Below, piece after piece: positions 46,677 to 53,826 of a DNA stretch of 64,000 nucleotides (its first letter is position 1; the number at the start of each line of letters is the position of its first letter). A model generated the notes under the pieces. The model made no database searches, was not told the origin of the DNA, and was given only the letters and a program-made list of their open reading frames with translations. The DNA lies in the NCBI RefSeq assembly GCF_014851805.1, contig NZ_JACVAK010000001.1, positions 744,001 through 808,000 of the forward strand. The letters are read 5' to 3'. Source of the DNA: Pseudoxanthomonas sp. PXM02. GTDB taxonomy: Bacteria; Pseudomonadota; Gammaproteobacteria; Xanthomonadales; Xanthomonadaceae. The position numbers and the translations under genes were made by a program.

Positions 46677-47036
46677 ATGAAAACCTCACGCATCCTGTTG
46701 TCGCTTGGCCTGATGTCGGTGATGTCGGCCGCCGCGGCACAGACGTACGGCCCGCAGGACGAAGGGCGTCGTTTCAGCGACGGCAGCAAGGTCGAATGTC
46801 GCAACGTGGAAGTGCAGAAGAACAGCCGCGACCCCAACCGCGTGGCCGGCACGGCAATAGGTGCCGTCGTCGGCGGCCTGCTGGGCAACCAGGTCGGCAG
46901 CGGCAACGGCAAGAAGGTCGCCACCGTCGGCGGTGCCGTCGCCGGTGGCGCGATCGGCCGCAAGGTGCAGGGCAACAGCCAGGAGAACAACGGCGACCGC
47001 ATCGTCGAGCGCCGTTGCGAGCGCGTGTACCGCTAA
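46677..47036 (+). CDS. Glycine-zipper 2TM-domain exported protein
   Basis: A 119-residue protein with a cleavable signal (MKTSRILLSLGLMSVMSAAAAQ). The glycine zipper lies at about 58-100 (VAGTAIGAVVGGLLGNQVGS, then VATVGGAVAGGAIGRKVQG), typical of the 2TM_2 outer-membrane or periplasmic proteins related to SlyB/RcnB-neighbours. Two Cys flank it (ECRNVEV and RRCERVY). The start ATG 46677 follows AGGAG (46664-46668). A terminator follows. Confidence 0.84.
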   Translation: MKTSRILLSLGLMSVMSAAAAQTYGPQDEGRRFSDGSKVECRNVEVQKNSRDPNRVAGTAIGAVVGGLLGNQVGSGNGKKVATVGGAVAGGAIGRKVQGNSQENNGDRIVERRCERVYR

Positions 47037-47067
47037 GCGCACCTGCCCCCGGGACAGGTGCCACCGG

Positions 47068-47102
47068 GCGCCTGCGGTGACGAGGCCGCAGGCGCTCTTT
47101 TT
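47068..47102 (+). terminator. Rho-independent terminator after the glycine-zipper gene
   Basis: GCGCCTGCGG (47068-47077) and CCGCAGGCGC (47086-47095) pair around an 8-base loop, followed by TCTTTTT. Confidence 0.88.
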
Positions 47103-47173
47103 GTTTGTGTCACTCCGGTTCTCGCAGTGGCGGAAGCTTTACGCCGGCGGGAAGCCGCGCCATCGGATACAGG

Positions 47174-47212
47174 TTGTCGCCCGTCGCCAGGGAGCGTATA
47201 ACGACTGTTATA
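47174..47212 (+). promoter_or_regulatory. Promoter and palindromic operator of the MazE-like/Doc pair
   Basis: TTGTCG (47174-47179), a 17-base spacer and TATAAC (47197-47202) form a near-consensus promoter. The -10 is the left arm of TATAAC-GACT-GTTATA (47197-47212), a perfect palindrome. AbrB/MazE-type antitoxins bind such sites to repress their own operon, so occupancy would block RNA polymerase directly. Confidence 0.72.
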
Positions 47213-47231
47213 ACACCCGGAACGCGCCACC

Positions 47232-47453
47232 ATGAAGCTCAAGATCACCACCATCGGCAACTCCGCCGGCGTCATCCTGCCCCGCGAACTGCTGGCCCGC
47301 CTGCGGCTGGAGAAGGGCGACGAGCTGCATGCGCTGGAGACCCCCGACGGCATCCGCCTTACCGTCTATGACCCCACGCTGGCGGAGCAGATGGAGGTGG
47401 CCGAGCAGGTGATGCGTGAGCGCCGCACTCTGCTCAACAAGCTCGCCCAGTAA
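47232..47453 (+). CDS. AbrB/MazE-family antitoxin
   Basis: A 73-residue protein with a swapped-hairpin AbrB DNA-binding domain: LKITTIGNSAGVILPRELLARL and LEKGDELHALETPDGIRLTVYD. The C-terminal helix (about 48-73; AEQMEVAEQVMRERRTLLNKL) would bind and neutralise the toxin. It starts 20 bases after the palindromic operator it probably recognises, and eight bases before the doc gene. Confidence 0.88.
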   Translation: MKLKITTIGNSAGVILPRELLARLRLEKGDELHALETPDGIRLTVYDPTLAEQMEVAEQVMRERRTLLNKLAQ

Positions 47454-47461
47454 GGGACGCC

Positions 47462-47890
47462 ATGATTACCTGGATCAGCAGGACGCTGGCGCTGGGCATC
47501 CACGACCGGCAACTCGCCGAGCATGGCGGCGGCGGCGGTGTTCGCGATGAACGGCTGCTGGAGTCTGCCCTTGCGCGACCTCAACAGTTGTTCGCTTATG
47601 GCGATCCGCCTCCCGACCTCGCCCACCTCGCGGCCAGCGTCGCGTACGGAATCGCACGCAATCATCCCTTCGTCGACGGCAACAAGCGCACGGCAGCCGT
47701 CGCCTGCGAAGTCTTCATCGTGCTCAACGGCGGTCGATTGCAGGCGAGCGACATCGACTTGTATCCACGATACATCGGCCTCGCCGACGGCTCGATCAGC
47801 GAAACCGAATTCGCCGACTGGCTCCGTCCACGCATCGCGGTGGCGCCGGCGGGCAAGGTGCAGGAACCGACGGCGTCGTACCGCCGCTGA
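47462..47890 (+). CDS. doc: Death-on-curing (Doc) family toxin
   Basis: A 142-residue Fic-fold protein of the Doc family. The catalytic loop HPFVDGNKRT (68-77) has the Doc-type Lys in place of the second Gly of Fic proteins; Doc toxins phosphorylate EF-Tu and stop translation. DERLLESALARPQQLFAYG and AAVACEVFIVLNGG are conserved family segments. It is paired with a MazE/AbrB-type antitoxin instead of Phd, eight bases downstream of it. The C-terminal 15 residues are extra. Confidence 0.89.
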   Translation: MITWISRTLALGIHDRQLAEHGGGGGVRDERLLESALARPQQLFAYGDPPPDLAHLAASVAYGIARNHPFVDGNKRTAAVACEVFIVLNGGRLQASDIDLYPRYIGLADGSISETEFADWLRPRIAVAPAGKVQEPTASYRR

Positions 47891-47894
47891 CGCC

Positions 47895-50000
47895 CTAGCC
47901 GCGCGTTCCCCAGGCGGCAGACAGCGTCTGCGGTACCTGTACAGGCATGTCCTCGACCGCACGCGGCTTGCCGATGTAGTAGCCCTGCAGCAGGTTGCAG
48001 CCCATCGCGACCAGCATCTGCTTCTGTTCCAGTGTTTCCACGCCTTCGGCCACGACTTCCATGCCGAGTTGCTGGCCGAGCAGGACCACCGACTGCACGA
48101 TTGCCGCATGGCGCGAGCCGGCCGTCATCTGTCGTACGAACTGGCGATCGATCTTCAACTCGTGTGCCGGCAGGTGCGCCAGATAAGACAGGCTGGAATA
48201 GCCCGTGCCGAAGTCGTCCACTGAAATGCGTGCACCCGCGTCCACCAGCTGCGTCAGCACCTGCACCGTGCGCTCGGGTTCCAGCATCGCGATCGACTCG
48301 GTGATCTCCAGCGTCAGCGCTCCGGGCGGCAGGCCGTGCCGACGCATCGCCGAGGCCACCTGCGCCACCAGATAGTCGCCGCGCACCTGCACCGGCGACA
48401 GGTTCACCGACACGGTCGGCACGCGTGCGCCGGCGCGACGCCATACCGCCCACTGGCGGCAGGCTTCGTCCAGCACCCACTGCCCCAGGTCGACGATCAG
48501 GCCCACGCGCTCGGCCAGCGCGATGAAGCGGTCCGGCATCACCAGCCCCAGGCGCGGATGCTGCCAGCGCACCAGCGCCTCCATGCCAGCCATGCCGTTG
48601 TCCTGCGCGCGTACCTGCGGCTGGTAGTGCAACACCAGCTGCCCACGATCCAGCGCCCGGCGCAGCTCGTAGGTCAGTTGCAGCTGCCCCTGCACTTCAT
48701 CGCCCATCGACGGCGCGTACAGCGCCAGTCCGTTGCGGCCGGCCTGCTTGATGTAATACATCGCCAGGTCCGCGTGCGCGATCATCGCCTGCGCGTCCTC
48801 GCCATCGCCCGGATACTGCGCGATGCCGATGCTCGCGCTGACCGTCACGTCGTCGTTCTCCTGCAGCCGGGTCGATTCCACCAGGGCCGCAAGCAGTCGC
48901 TCGCCGCGCGCCGTCGCCTCGCCGACCGCAGTGACGCGCGTGACCATGACGAACTCGTCGCCGCCCAGCCGCGCCACCGTGTCATCGGGCGCCGCCATGC
49001 GCCGCAGCGTATCCGCCACGCGCACCAGCAGCGCGTCGCCGAAGTGGTGGCCGAATGCGTCGTTGACGCCCTTGAAGCCGTCCAGATCGATGAACAGCAC
49101 GGCGAAGCGCTCGCCCTTGAGCTGCGCACGCAGGATGCGTTCCTGCAGTTCGTCGATCAGCCGCATCCGGTTGGGCAGGCCGGTCAGCGCGTCATGCATC
49201 GCCAGGTGGGTCAGCTGGCGATTGGCCAGTTGCAGCGAGTCGGACAGGCGCGCGGTGCGCTCGTGCAGCAGGCGATCCAGCGCACTCGCACCGATCGCTG
49301 TGCCCAGCACCGCGGTGTTCACCACCACCACCAGCCAGGCCAGTGAATCGGGCGACAGCCCATCGCGCAACGCGGCGCTGCAGATCGAACCCGCAGGGAA
49401 ATGCGCCGCCGCCATGCCGGTGTAATGCATGCCCACGATCGCCACGCCCATCACGACCGCGGCGAGCAGGCGGTGGCGCCGTTCGTGGCGCGCGTTGTCG
49501 CGCAGGCGGTAGGCGATGGCCAGTGCGGCGCCGGCGGCAATGATGGCGATGGCCACCGACGCCAGGAACCACAGCGGCCGGTAGATGATGTCCGGATCCA
49601 TCCGCATCGCGGCCATGCCGATGTAGTGCATCGCCGCGATGCCCAGCCCCATCACCACCGCGCCGCTGAGCAGCCGCAACCGGGTGACGTGGTCGCGGGT
49701 GACCAGCCACAGCGCGTAACCACTGGCGGCGACCGCCATCAGCAGCGACAGCAGGGTGATGCCGATGTCGTAGCCCAGCCGGATCGGCAGGCGCAGGGCC
49801 AGCATGCCGATGAAGTGCATCGACCACACGCCGATGCCCATCGCCAGCGCACCACCGGTCAGCCACCAGCGGCGGGCCACCGGATCGCTGGCGCGGATGC
49901 GGCCGGTGGTCTTCAGCGCCGCGTACGAAGCCACGACGGCCACGACGAACGACGTGGCCACCAGCTCCGGCACATAGGTCGCGATGAGTCCTGTTTCCAT
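47895..50000 (-). CDS. MHYT-GGDEF-EAL cyclic-di-GMP signalling protein
   Basis: A 701-residue membrane protein. Seven N-terminal segments contain the MHYT sensor motifs MHFIGM (61), MHYIGM (124) and MHYTGM (191), thought to bind copper or sense gases. A GGDEF diguanylate cyclase domain (about 262-430) has an intact GGDEF at 346-350 but Ala-Pro-Asp-Asp in place of the RxxD inhibitory site. The EAL phosphodiesterase domain (about 445-690) keeps EALVRW (474-479) and DDFGTGYSSL. Both activities look possible. It is convergent with the doc gene, four bases away. Confidence 0.93.
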   Translation of the reverse strand: METGLIATYVPELVATSFVVAVVASYAALKTTGRIRASDPVARRWWLTGGALAMGIGVWSMHFIGMLALRLPIRLGYDIGITLLSLLMAVAASGYALWLVTRDHVTRLRLLSGAVVMGLGIAAMHYIGMAAMRMDPDIIYRPLWFLASVAIAIIAAGAALAIAYRLRDNARHERRHRLLAAVVMGVAIVGMHYTGMAAAHFPAGSICSAALRDGLSPDSLAWLVVVVNTAVLGTAIGASALDRLLHERTARLSDSLQLANRQLTHLAMHDALTGLPNRMRLIDELQERILRAQLKGERFAVLFIDLDGFKGVNDAFGHHFGDALLVRVADTLRRMAAPDDTVARLGGDEFVMVTRVTAVGEATARGERLLAALVESTRLQENDDVTVSASIGIAQYPGDGEDAQAMIAHADLAMYYIKQAGRNGLALYAPSMGDEVQGQLQLTYELRRALDRGQLVLHYQPQVRAQDNGMAGMEALVRWQHPRLGLVMPDRFIALAERVGLIVDLGQWVLDEACRQWAVWRRAGARVPTVSVNLSPVQVRGDYLVAQVASAMRRHGLPPGALTLEITESIAMLEPERTVQVLTQLVDAGARISVDDFGTGYSSLSYLAHLPAHELKIDRQFVRQMTAGSRHAAIVQSVVLLGQQLGMEVVAEGVETLEQKQMLVAMGCNLLQGYYIGKPRAVEDMPVQVPQTLSAAWGTRG

Positions 50001-50159
50001 GGAACGTCCCTGGCACTCCCCTTACGACCACGTTAGCGGCCGTGGCGGCCCAAGGATGATGCCCTACCCGGCTCGACGGGCGTGAATGCGCTCCAATGTG
50101 GCGACCCGGTCACGGATTGAGCGGCCGCCGCGCCCCGTCCGCGGCGGCGCACTGCGGCG

Positions 50160-50912
50160 TCAGTGCGGCTTCTGCCGGTCCAGGGTGAAGGCGTCGGCGA
50201 CCGCATGCTTCGCGCGCTCCCAGCTCAGCCGCGATCCGCCCTTGAAGCGGCCCCATCCTCGCTCGAGATCCGCCGCCAGGCTGTCGTCCCATTCGCGGTC
50301 GATGTACTGGCCGCGCGCGTAGGTCCCGTAGCGGTACGCAGGGCGATACTCGTCGAACTCGTCGCCCGCCTGGCGGTAGGGCGCGGTCTTGAAGCGCCTG
50401 GCATAGGTGTCATCGGTCCAGGCGTAGGCACCATAGGTGCGATCGGCGCGCTCCCATGCATCCTGCAAGGCAGGGCGTGCACGCTCCCACTCCAGGCGCG
50501 ATTCGCCGCGACGTGCTTCCCAACCCGCCTGCAGGCGACGCTCGGTGTCTTCCCACGACTGTTCCGGATATTCGCCGCGCGCCACGGCGCCTGCGTGGTA
50601 GACGCCGGCGTAGTCGCGCTGGAAGTCGTATTCGTCCGAGTAGTACGGACGGGTGCGGTAGGTCTCACGCCAGTACTCGACCTCGCCGGTCGGGTCGATG
50701 CGCTCGGCCACGCCCTTGCCTGCCGCAGCGCCGAGCAAGGTCCCGGCCGCCGCGCCGATCAGCGTGCCGATCGGGCCGAACACCGTGCCCGCCACTGCGC
50801 CGGCCGCCAGGCCGCCCGCGGCCCCGCCTACGCCCACGCCGACCGGGTGCGCGCCCGGCGCGCCACTGAGGGGATCGCGGTTGGCGTCGCGTTGTGAAGT
50901 ATCGCGTGTCAT
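50160..50912 (-). CDS. Glycine-zipper protein with acidic/aromatic C-terminal repeats
   Basis: Starting at ATG 50912 with a strong GGAGGA eight bases upstream, this 250-residue protein has a hydrophobic glycine zipper at about 28-68 (GLAAGAVAGTVFGPIGTLIG and the following AAAGTLLGAAAG). The hydrophilic remainder carries repeats around WE (SWEDTERRLQAGWEARRGES, LEWERARPALQDAWERADRT, LERGWGRFKGGSRLSWERAK). Similar proteins in stress loci carry this W-D/E-x repeat. It shares its frame with the kinase described for 50160-52274, so it may also be made as a fusion. Confidence 0.74.
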   Translation of the reverse strand: MTRDTSQRDANRDPLSGAPGAHPVGVGVGGAAGGLAAGAVAGTVFGPIGTLIGAAAGTLLGAAAGKGVAERIDPTGEVEYWRETYRTRPYYSDEYDFQRDYAGVYHAGAVARGEYPEQSWEDTERRLQAGWEARRGESRLEWERARPALQDAWERADRTYGAYAWTDDTYARRFKTAPYRQAGDEFDEYRPAYRYGTYARGQYIDREWDDSLAADLERGWGRFKGGSRLSWERAKHAVADAFTLDRQKPH

Positions 50913-52274
50913 CTGGAAAGTCCTCCGAATGCGGACGCCATGCGACATGCATCGCGCCATTCCGCGCACGCGCCGCGATGGCGCAGCGGGGAGTGCATCC
51001 GATGTTCCGCATTTGCAGTGACAGCAATGTGCAGTCGCGTCATGTTGGTGAGTGCGTCGTGACGGAACCGCGCGATTTCCGACAACACCGCATGAATCGC
51101 CTGCAGCGCGTAACGCGCCAGCGGCCGATGCGTCACGCTCCACGCTCGTGGCATCCACCGCCGGATAGCGCGGCAGCACGATGACGAACGTGGTCGTGCC
51201 GTCACCCGACTGCGCCGTCACATCGCCACCGTGCGCGCGTGCGATCTCGCGCACGATGAACAGCCCCAGCCCCAGGCTCGCGTGTTCGCCCTTGTGGGCG
51301 GCCGTGGAACCGCGTCGCAACGGATCGAACAGCGCGGCGAGCGCATCGCCCGACAGCGGTTCGCCGGCGTTGGTCACCGAAAGCCGCACATGCTCGCCCT
51401 CGCCCATCACCGACACGCCGATCTCCCCGCCATCGTCGCCGTACTTTGCCGCGTTCGTGACCAGGTTGTGGACTGCCTCGCGGACGCGCACCGCATCGAA
51501 CTCGCCACGCACATCGCCAGCCACCTGCACCCTCAGCGAGGCACCGCGCAACGACGCGCGCAGCAGCTCGACTTCGTCGGCGACCGCTGCGCCCAGATCG
51601 CAGGCCGACCGTTGCAGACCCATGCCGGCACCCAGCGCGCTGCGGCTGTAATCCAGCAGGCCATCGACCAGGCGGCCCAGCTGCAGGCTGCCGCTGAGGA
51701 TGCGTTCGGCCTGTCGCGCGTGCGGCGTCCCGCGGGTGCCGTCCACCAGCAGGTCCGCCGTGCCGACGACCGCCTGCAGTGGCCCGCGCAGGTCGTGTCC
51801 CAGCGCGCCCAGGAAGACATGACGCCACGACTCCACCGTCAGCGAGAATTCGAGCAGCGATTCGGCCACCGCCTGATCGATCGCTTCGTTGAAGCGGATC
51901 AAGTCTTCGACGGAACCGGCCGCCAGCGTCTGGTCGGCCGCCCACAGCCGCAGCACCGACGCACGCAATGCGCGGTACTCCGCGACCATCTGGTTGACGC
52001 CGAAGCCATCGTGCGCGCGGCTGCGTCCGTGGCTGGTCGCCGCCGACTCCGGTCCGGTCACCACCGGCGCGCGGCCCTCGGACTTGGCGCGCTGCTGCGC
52101 GGGACTCTGCGCCGTGCGCAGATCCAGCACGATCGCCTCAAGGATCAGGGGGATGTCGTTGCGCAACGTCTTCAGGTCGAAGCGCACGCCCGGTGGGGTC
52201 TGGGTGATCGCGAACTCCACGGCGTCATCGAGAATCCGCGCGGTGTTCGCCTGGATGAAATCGGCAAGTCGCAT
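50160..52274 (-). CDS. RsbRD-type sensor histidine kinase whose frame runs on into a glycine-zipper protein
   Basis: From ATG 52274 (AAGGAG upstream at 52280-52285) the frame is open for 704 codons. Residues 1-145 resemble the RsbRD N-terminal domain; the kinase core follows with HDLRGPLQ (His160), VHNLVTNAAKYG (N box) and SLGLGLFIVREIARAHGG (G2), ending near 370. Residues 371-454 are low-complexity, Arg/Cys/His-rich (HQHDATAHCCHCKCG) with no stop, and then MTRDTSQ begins a glycine-zipper protein with its own ribosome site. Either the kinase lost its stop codon or a fusion is made. The kinase itself looks intact and soluble. Confidence 0.72.
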   Translation of the reverse strand: MRLADFIQANTARILDDAVEFAITQTPPGVRFDLKTLRNDIPLILEAIVLDLRTAQSPAQQRAKSEGRAPVVTGPESAATSHGRSRAHDGFGVNQMVAEYRALRASVLRLWAADQTLAAGSVEDLIRFNEAIDQAVAESLLEFSLTVESWRHVFLGALGHDLRGPLQAVVGTADLLVDGTRGTPHARQAERILSGSLQLGRLVDGLLDYSRSALGAGMGLQRSACDLGAAVADEVELLRASLRGASLRVQVAGDVRGEFDAVRVREAVHNLVTNAAKYGDDGGEIGVSVMGEGEHVRLSVTNAGEPLSGDALAALFDPLRRGSTAAHKGEHASLGLGLFIVREIARAHGGDVTAQSGDGTTTFVIVLPRYPAVDATSVERDASAAGALRAAGDSCGVVGNRAVPSRRTHQHDATAHCCHCKCGTSDALPAAPSRRVRGMARCMSHGVRIRRTFQMTRDTSQRDANRDPLSGAPGAHPVGVGVGGAAGGLAAGAVAGTVFGPIGTLIGAAAGTLLGAAAGKGVAERIDPTGEVEYWRETYRTRPYYSDEYDFQRDYAGVYHAGAVARGEYPEQSWEDTERRLQAGWEARRGESRLEWERARPALQDAWERADRTYGAYAWTDDTYARRFKTAPYRQAGDEFDEYRPAYRYGTYARGQYIDREWDDSLAADLERGWGRFKGGSRLSWERAKHAVADAFTLDRQKPH

Positions 52275-52349
52275 GGGCACTCCTTTCTGCTGGCATGTCG
52301 CGACCCCTGCGGCTCTCCTGCAAGCCGTCCGTCGCGACGTGGGGGGATA

Positions 52350-52622
52350 TCAATCGGCGAGGCTGCGCGGGTCGCGCGGATCGTCGATATGGGTCTGCGG
52401 ATCCGGTGGCTGATCGCCGGCGGGAACGTCGTCGGAATCGCCCGGATCACGAGGTCCGGGTGGCGTGTCCGGATCTTCCGGGCGATACGGATCGCTCGGT
52501 GTACCGGGTTGGCTGGGCTTGCCGGGCTCCGACGGCGCACCGGGGGGCGTGGGCACACCCGGCGGCGTCGGTTTGCCCGGTTCGCTGGGCTGCGGCGTGC
52601 CGTGAGCGGTCGACGTCGACAT
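52350..52622 (-). CDS. Small proline-rich disordered protein
   Basis: A 90-residue protein made of Pro/Gly/Ser/Glu/Asp repeats (PGKPTPPGVPTPPGAPSEPG). It is expected to be disordered, acidic and cytoplasmic. A good AGGAG lies five bases before ATG 52622, which supports translation. It is one of a run of small reverse-strand genes upstream of the RsbRD kinase. No family recognised. Confidence 0.6.
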   Translation of the reverse strand: MSTSTAHGTPQPSEPGKPTPPGVPTPPGAPSEPGKPSQPGTPSDPYRPEDPDTPPGPRDPGDSDDVPAGDQPPDPQTHIDDPRDPRSLAD

Positions 52623-52652
52623 CGCGATCTCCTGCGCGTACCGACGAAACGA

Positions 52653-52847
52653 TCAGTCCTTCGCCGTCGACGCCTGCGGCGCTGCGGCCGATCCGGCATC
52701 GCCGGCGACCAGGTCCGCCCAGCGCACTTCCACGCCGTTGCGGCGTCCCTTCTCCACCAGCTTCAGGCCGGTGGGATCGATGGTCAGCGTATACGCCTTG
52801 TCGCCGAGGGTGAGTTCGCGCCGCAGCGCCTTGTCGAGAGGGGTCAT
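52653..52847 (-). CDS. Small conserved-looking cytoplasmic protein
   Basis: A 64-residue protein. LRRELTLGDKAYTLTIDPTGLKL reads as two beta strands, followed by EVRWADLVAGD and an Ala-rich tail. AGGA lies upstream of ATG 52847. The strand/turn pattern is regular enough to suggest a real, folded small protein. Its neighbours on both sides are similarly small genes. Function unknown. Confidence 0.62.
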   Translation of the reverse strand: MTPLDKALRRELTLGDKAYTLTIDPTGLKLVEKGRRNGVEVRWADLVAGDAGSAAAPQASTAKD

Positions 52848-52855
52848 GGTGCGTC

Positions 52856-53044
52856 CTATATCTGGGCGGGATGGTCGCGGAGCTGGCCTTCCGCAGCGCC
52901 GGGCTGCACGTCCGGATCGTTGCGTTCCTCGTTGGTGCGCTTGCCATGGGATTCGCCTGGCGTCACCGCGCCGTCGGGACGACGCTGCTTCTCCACCGCA
53001 TTGGGGGCAGGTGCGGTGTCCGATGTTCCGGTCTTGCGGTCCAT
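52856..53044 (-). CDS. Small hydrophilic protein
   Basis: A 62-residue, very polar protein with no hydrophobic segment (EKQRRPDGAVTPGESHGKRT). GGAG lies eight bases before ATG 53044. It begins the run of small genes 53044-52350. Composition resembles the small stress-induced disordered proteins of this family, but I recognise no homologue. Confidence 0.5.
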   Translation of the reverse strand: MDRKTGTSDTAPAPNAVEKQRRPDGAVTPGESHGKRTNEERNDPDVQPGAAEGQLRDHPAQI

Positions 53045-53220
53045 GGCGTGTGCTCCAGCTTGCGAGCGATCAGCGTGGCGGCCGAAACGTTGACGGTGTG
53101 TGATGAGAATGTGCTGGTTTTCAGCTTCTGCTCACGCTGCGGGCCGCTATACGACTGTCCGCTGAACACGCTCACGCACCTCGCACGGCCCGTTTACAAA
53201 CGCACCGCCAGCATCGCCCC

Positions 53221-53448
53221 ATGCTCTGCCAAGAACGCATCGACGCGCGCCTGTCCGACGCCGAAAGCCTGGTCCGCTCCGGCGCCGATATCGGCGATCC
53301 CCACACCTTCCTGCGCAGCCTGTGGACCCAGGTCTACGACCAGGCGCCGATGCACCTGCGTTCGGCCGCACTGCGTCGCCTGCATGCGCTCGCACGGCAT
53401 CTTGGCGTGGGCTATGAACATGGCAGCGACGTCGAGCCGCCACGCTGA
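53221..53448 (+). CDS. Small helical protein of unknown function
   Basis: A 75-residue forward-strand protein beginning ATG 53221. It is helical and charged (RIDARLSDAESLVRSGADIG, PMHLRSAALRRLHALARHLG). Upstream lies a 176-base gap shared with the divergent small-gene run. It ends 12 bases before the stop of the convergent response-regulator gene. No family recognised. Confidence 0.5.
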   Translation: MLCQERIDARLSDAESLVRSGADIGDPHTFLRSLWTQVYDQAPMHLRSAALRRLHALARHLGVGYEHGSDVEPPR

Positions 53449-53460
53449 CACCAATTACCG

Positions 53461-53826
53461 TCAGTGCGCGACCTGCAGGCGCGCCAGCGCCGCTTCGATG
53501 TCATGCCGGCGATACGGCTTGGCCAGCACCGGGGCATCGGCGAAGCGCTCCGGCAGCCCCTGCTGCCCGTAGCCGGTGGTGAACAGGAACGGGATGCCGC
53601 GCTCGCGCAGTGCGTCGGCCACCGGGAAGGACTCGTTGCCGCCCAGGTTCACGTCCACCACCGCCAGATCGATCTCCACCGCATCCAGCTCACCCAGCGC
53701 CTGCTCCACCGACGCCGCGGAGCCCGCCACCGCGTAGCCCAGCGTCGGCAGCAGCTCTTCCAGCAGCATCACCAGCATGAACTCGTCTTCGACGATGAAG
53801 ACGCGGTGGGCGACATCCGAGGTCAT
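53461..53826 (-). CDS. Single-domain response regulator
   Basis: A 121-residue CheY-like receiver with the acidic pair in IVEDEFML, phosphoacceptor D58 (LAVVDVNLGG), Thr in FLFTTGYG and Lys in VLAKPYRR. It has no output domain, so it probably acts by protein binding or phosphotransfer. It overlaps the HWE kinase gene by four bases and is its likely partner. Confidence 0.9.
   Translation of the reverse strand: MTSDVAHRVFIVEDEFMLVMLLEELLPTLGYAVAGSAASVEQALGELDAVEIDLAVVDVNLGGNESFPVADALRERGIPFLFTTGYGQQGLPERFADAPVLAKPYRRHDIEAALARLQVAH

Noticed and set aside
52350-52622. The Pro-rich small gene as a random low-complexity frame
   Set aside because: I considered this because of its composition, but the well-placed AGGAG and its place in a run of small genes make translation more likely than not, so it was kept as a feature at moderate confidence.
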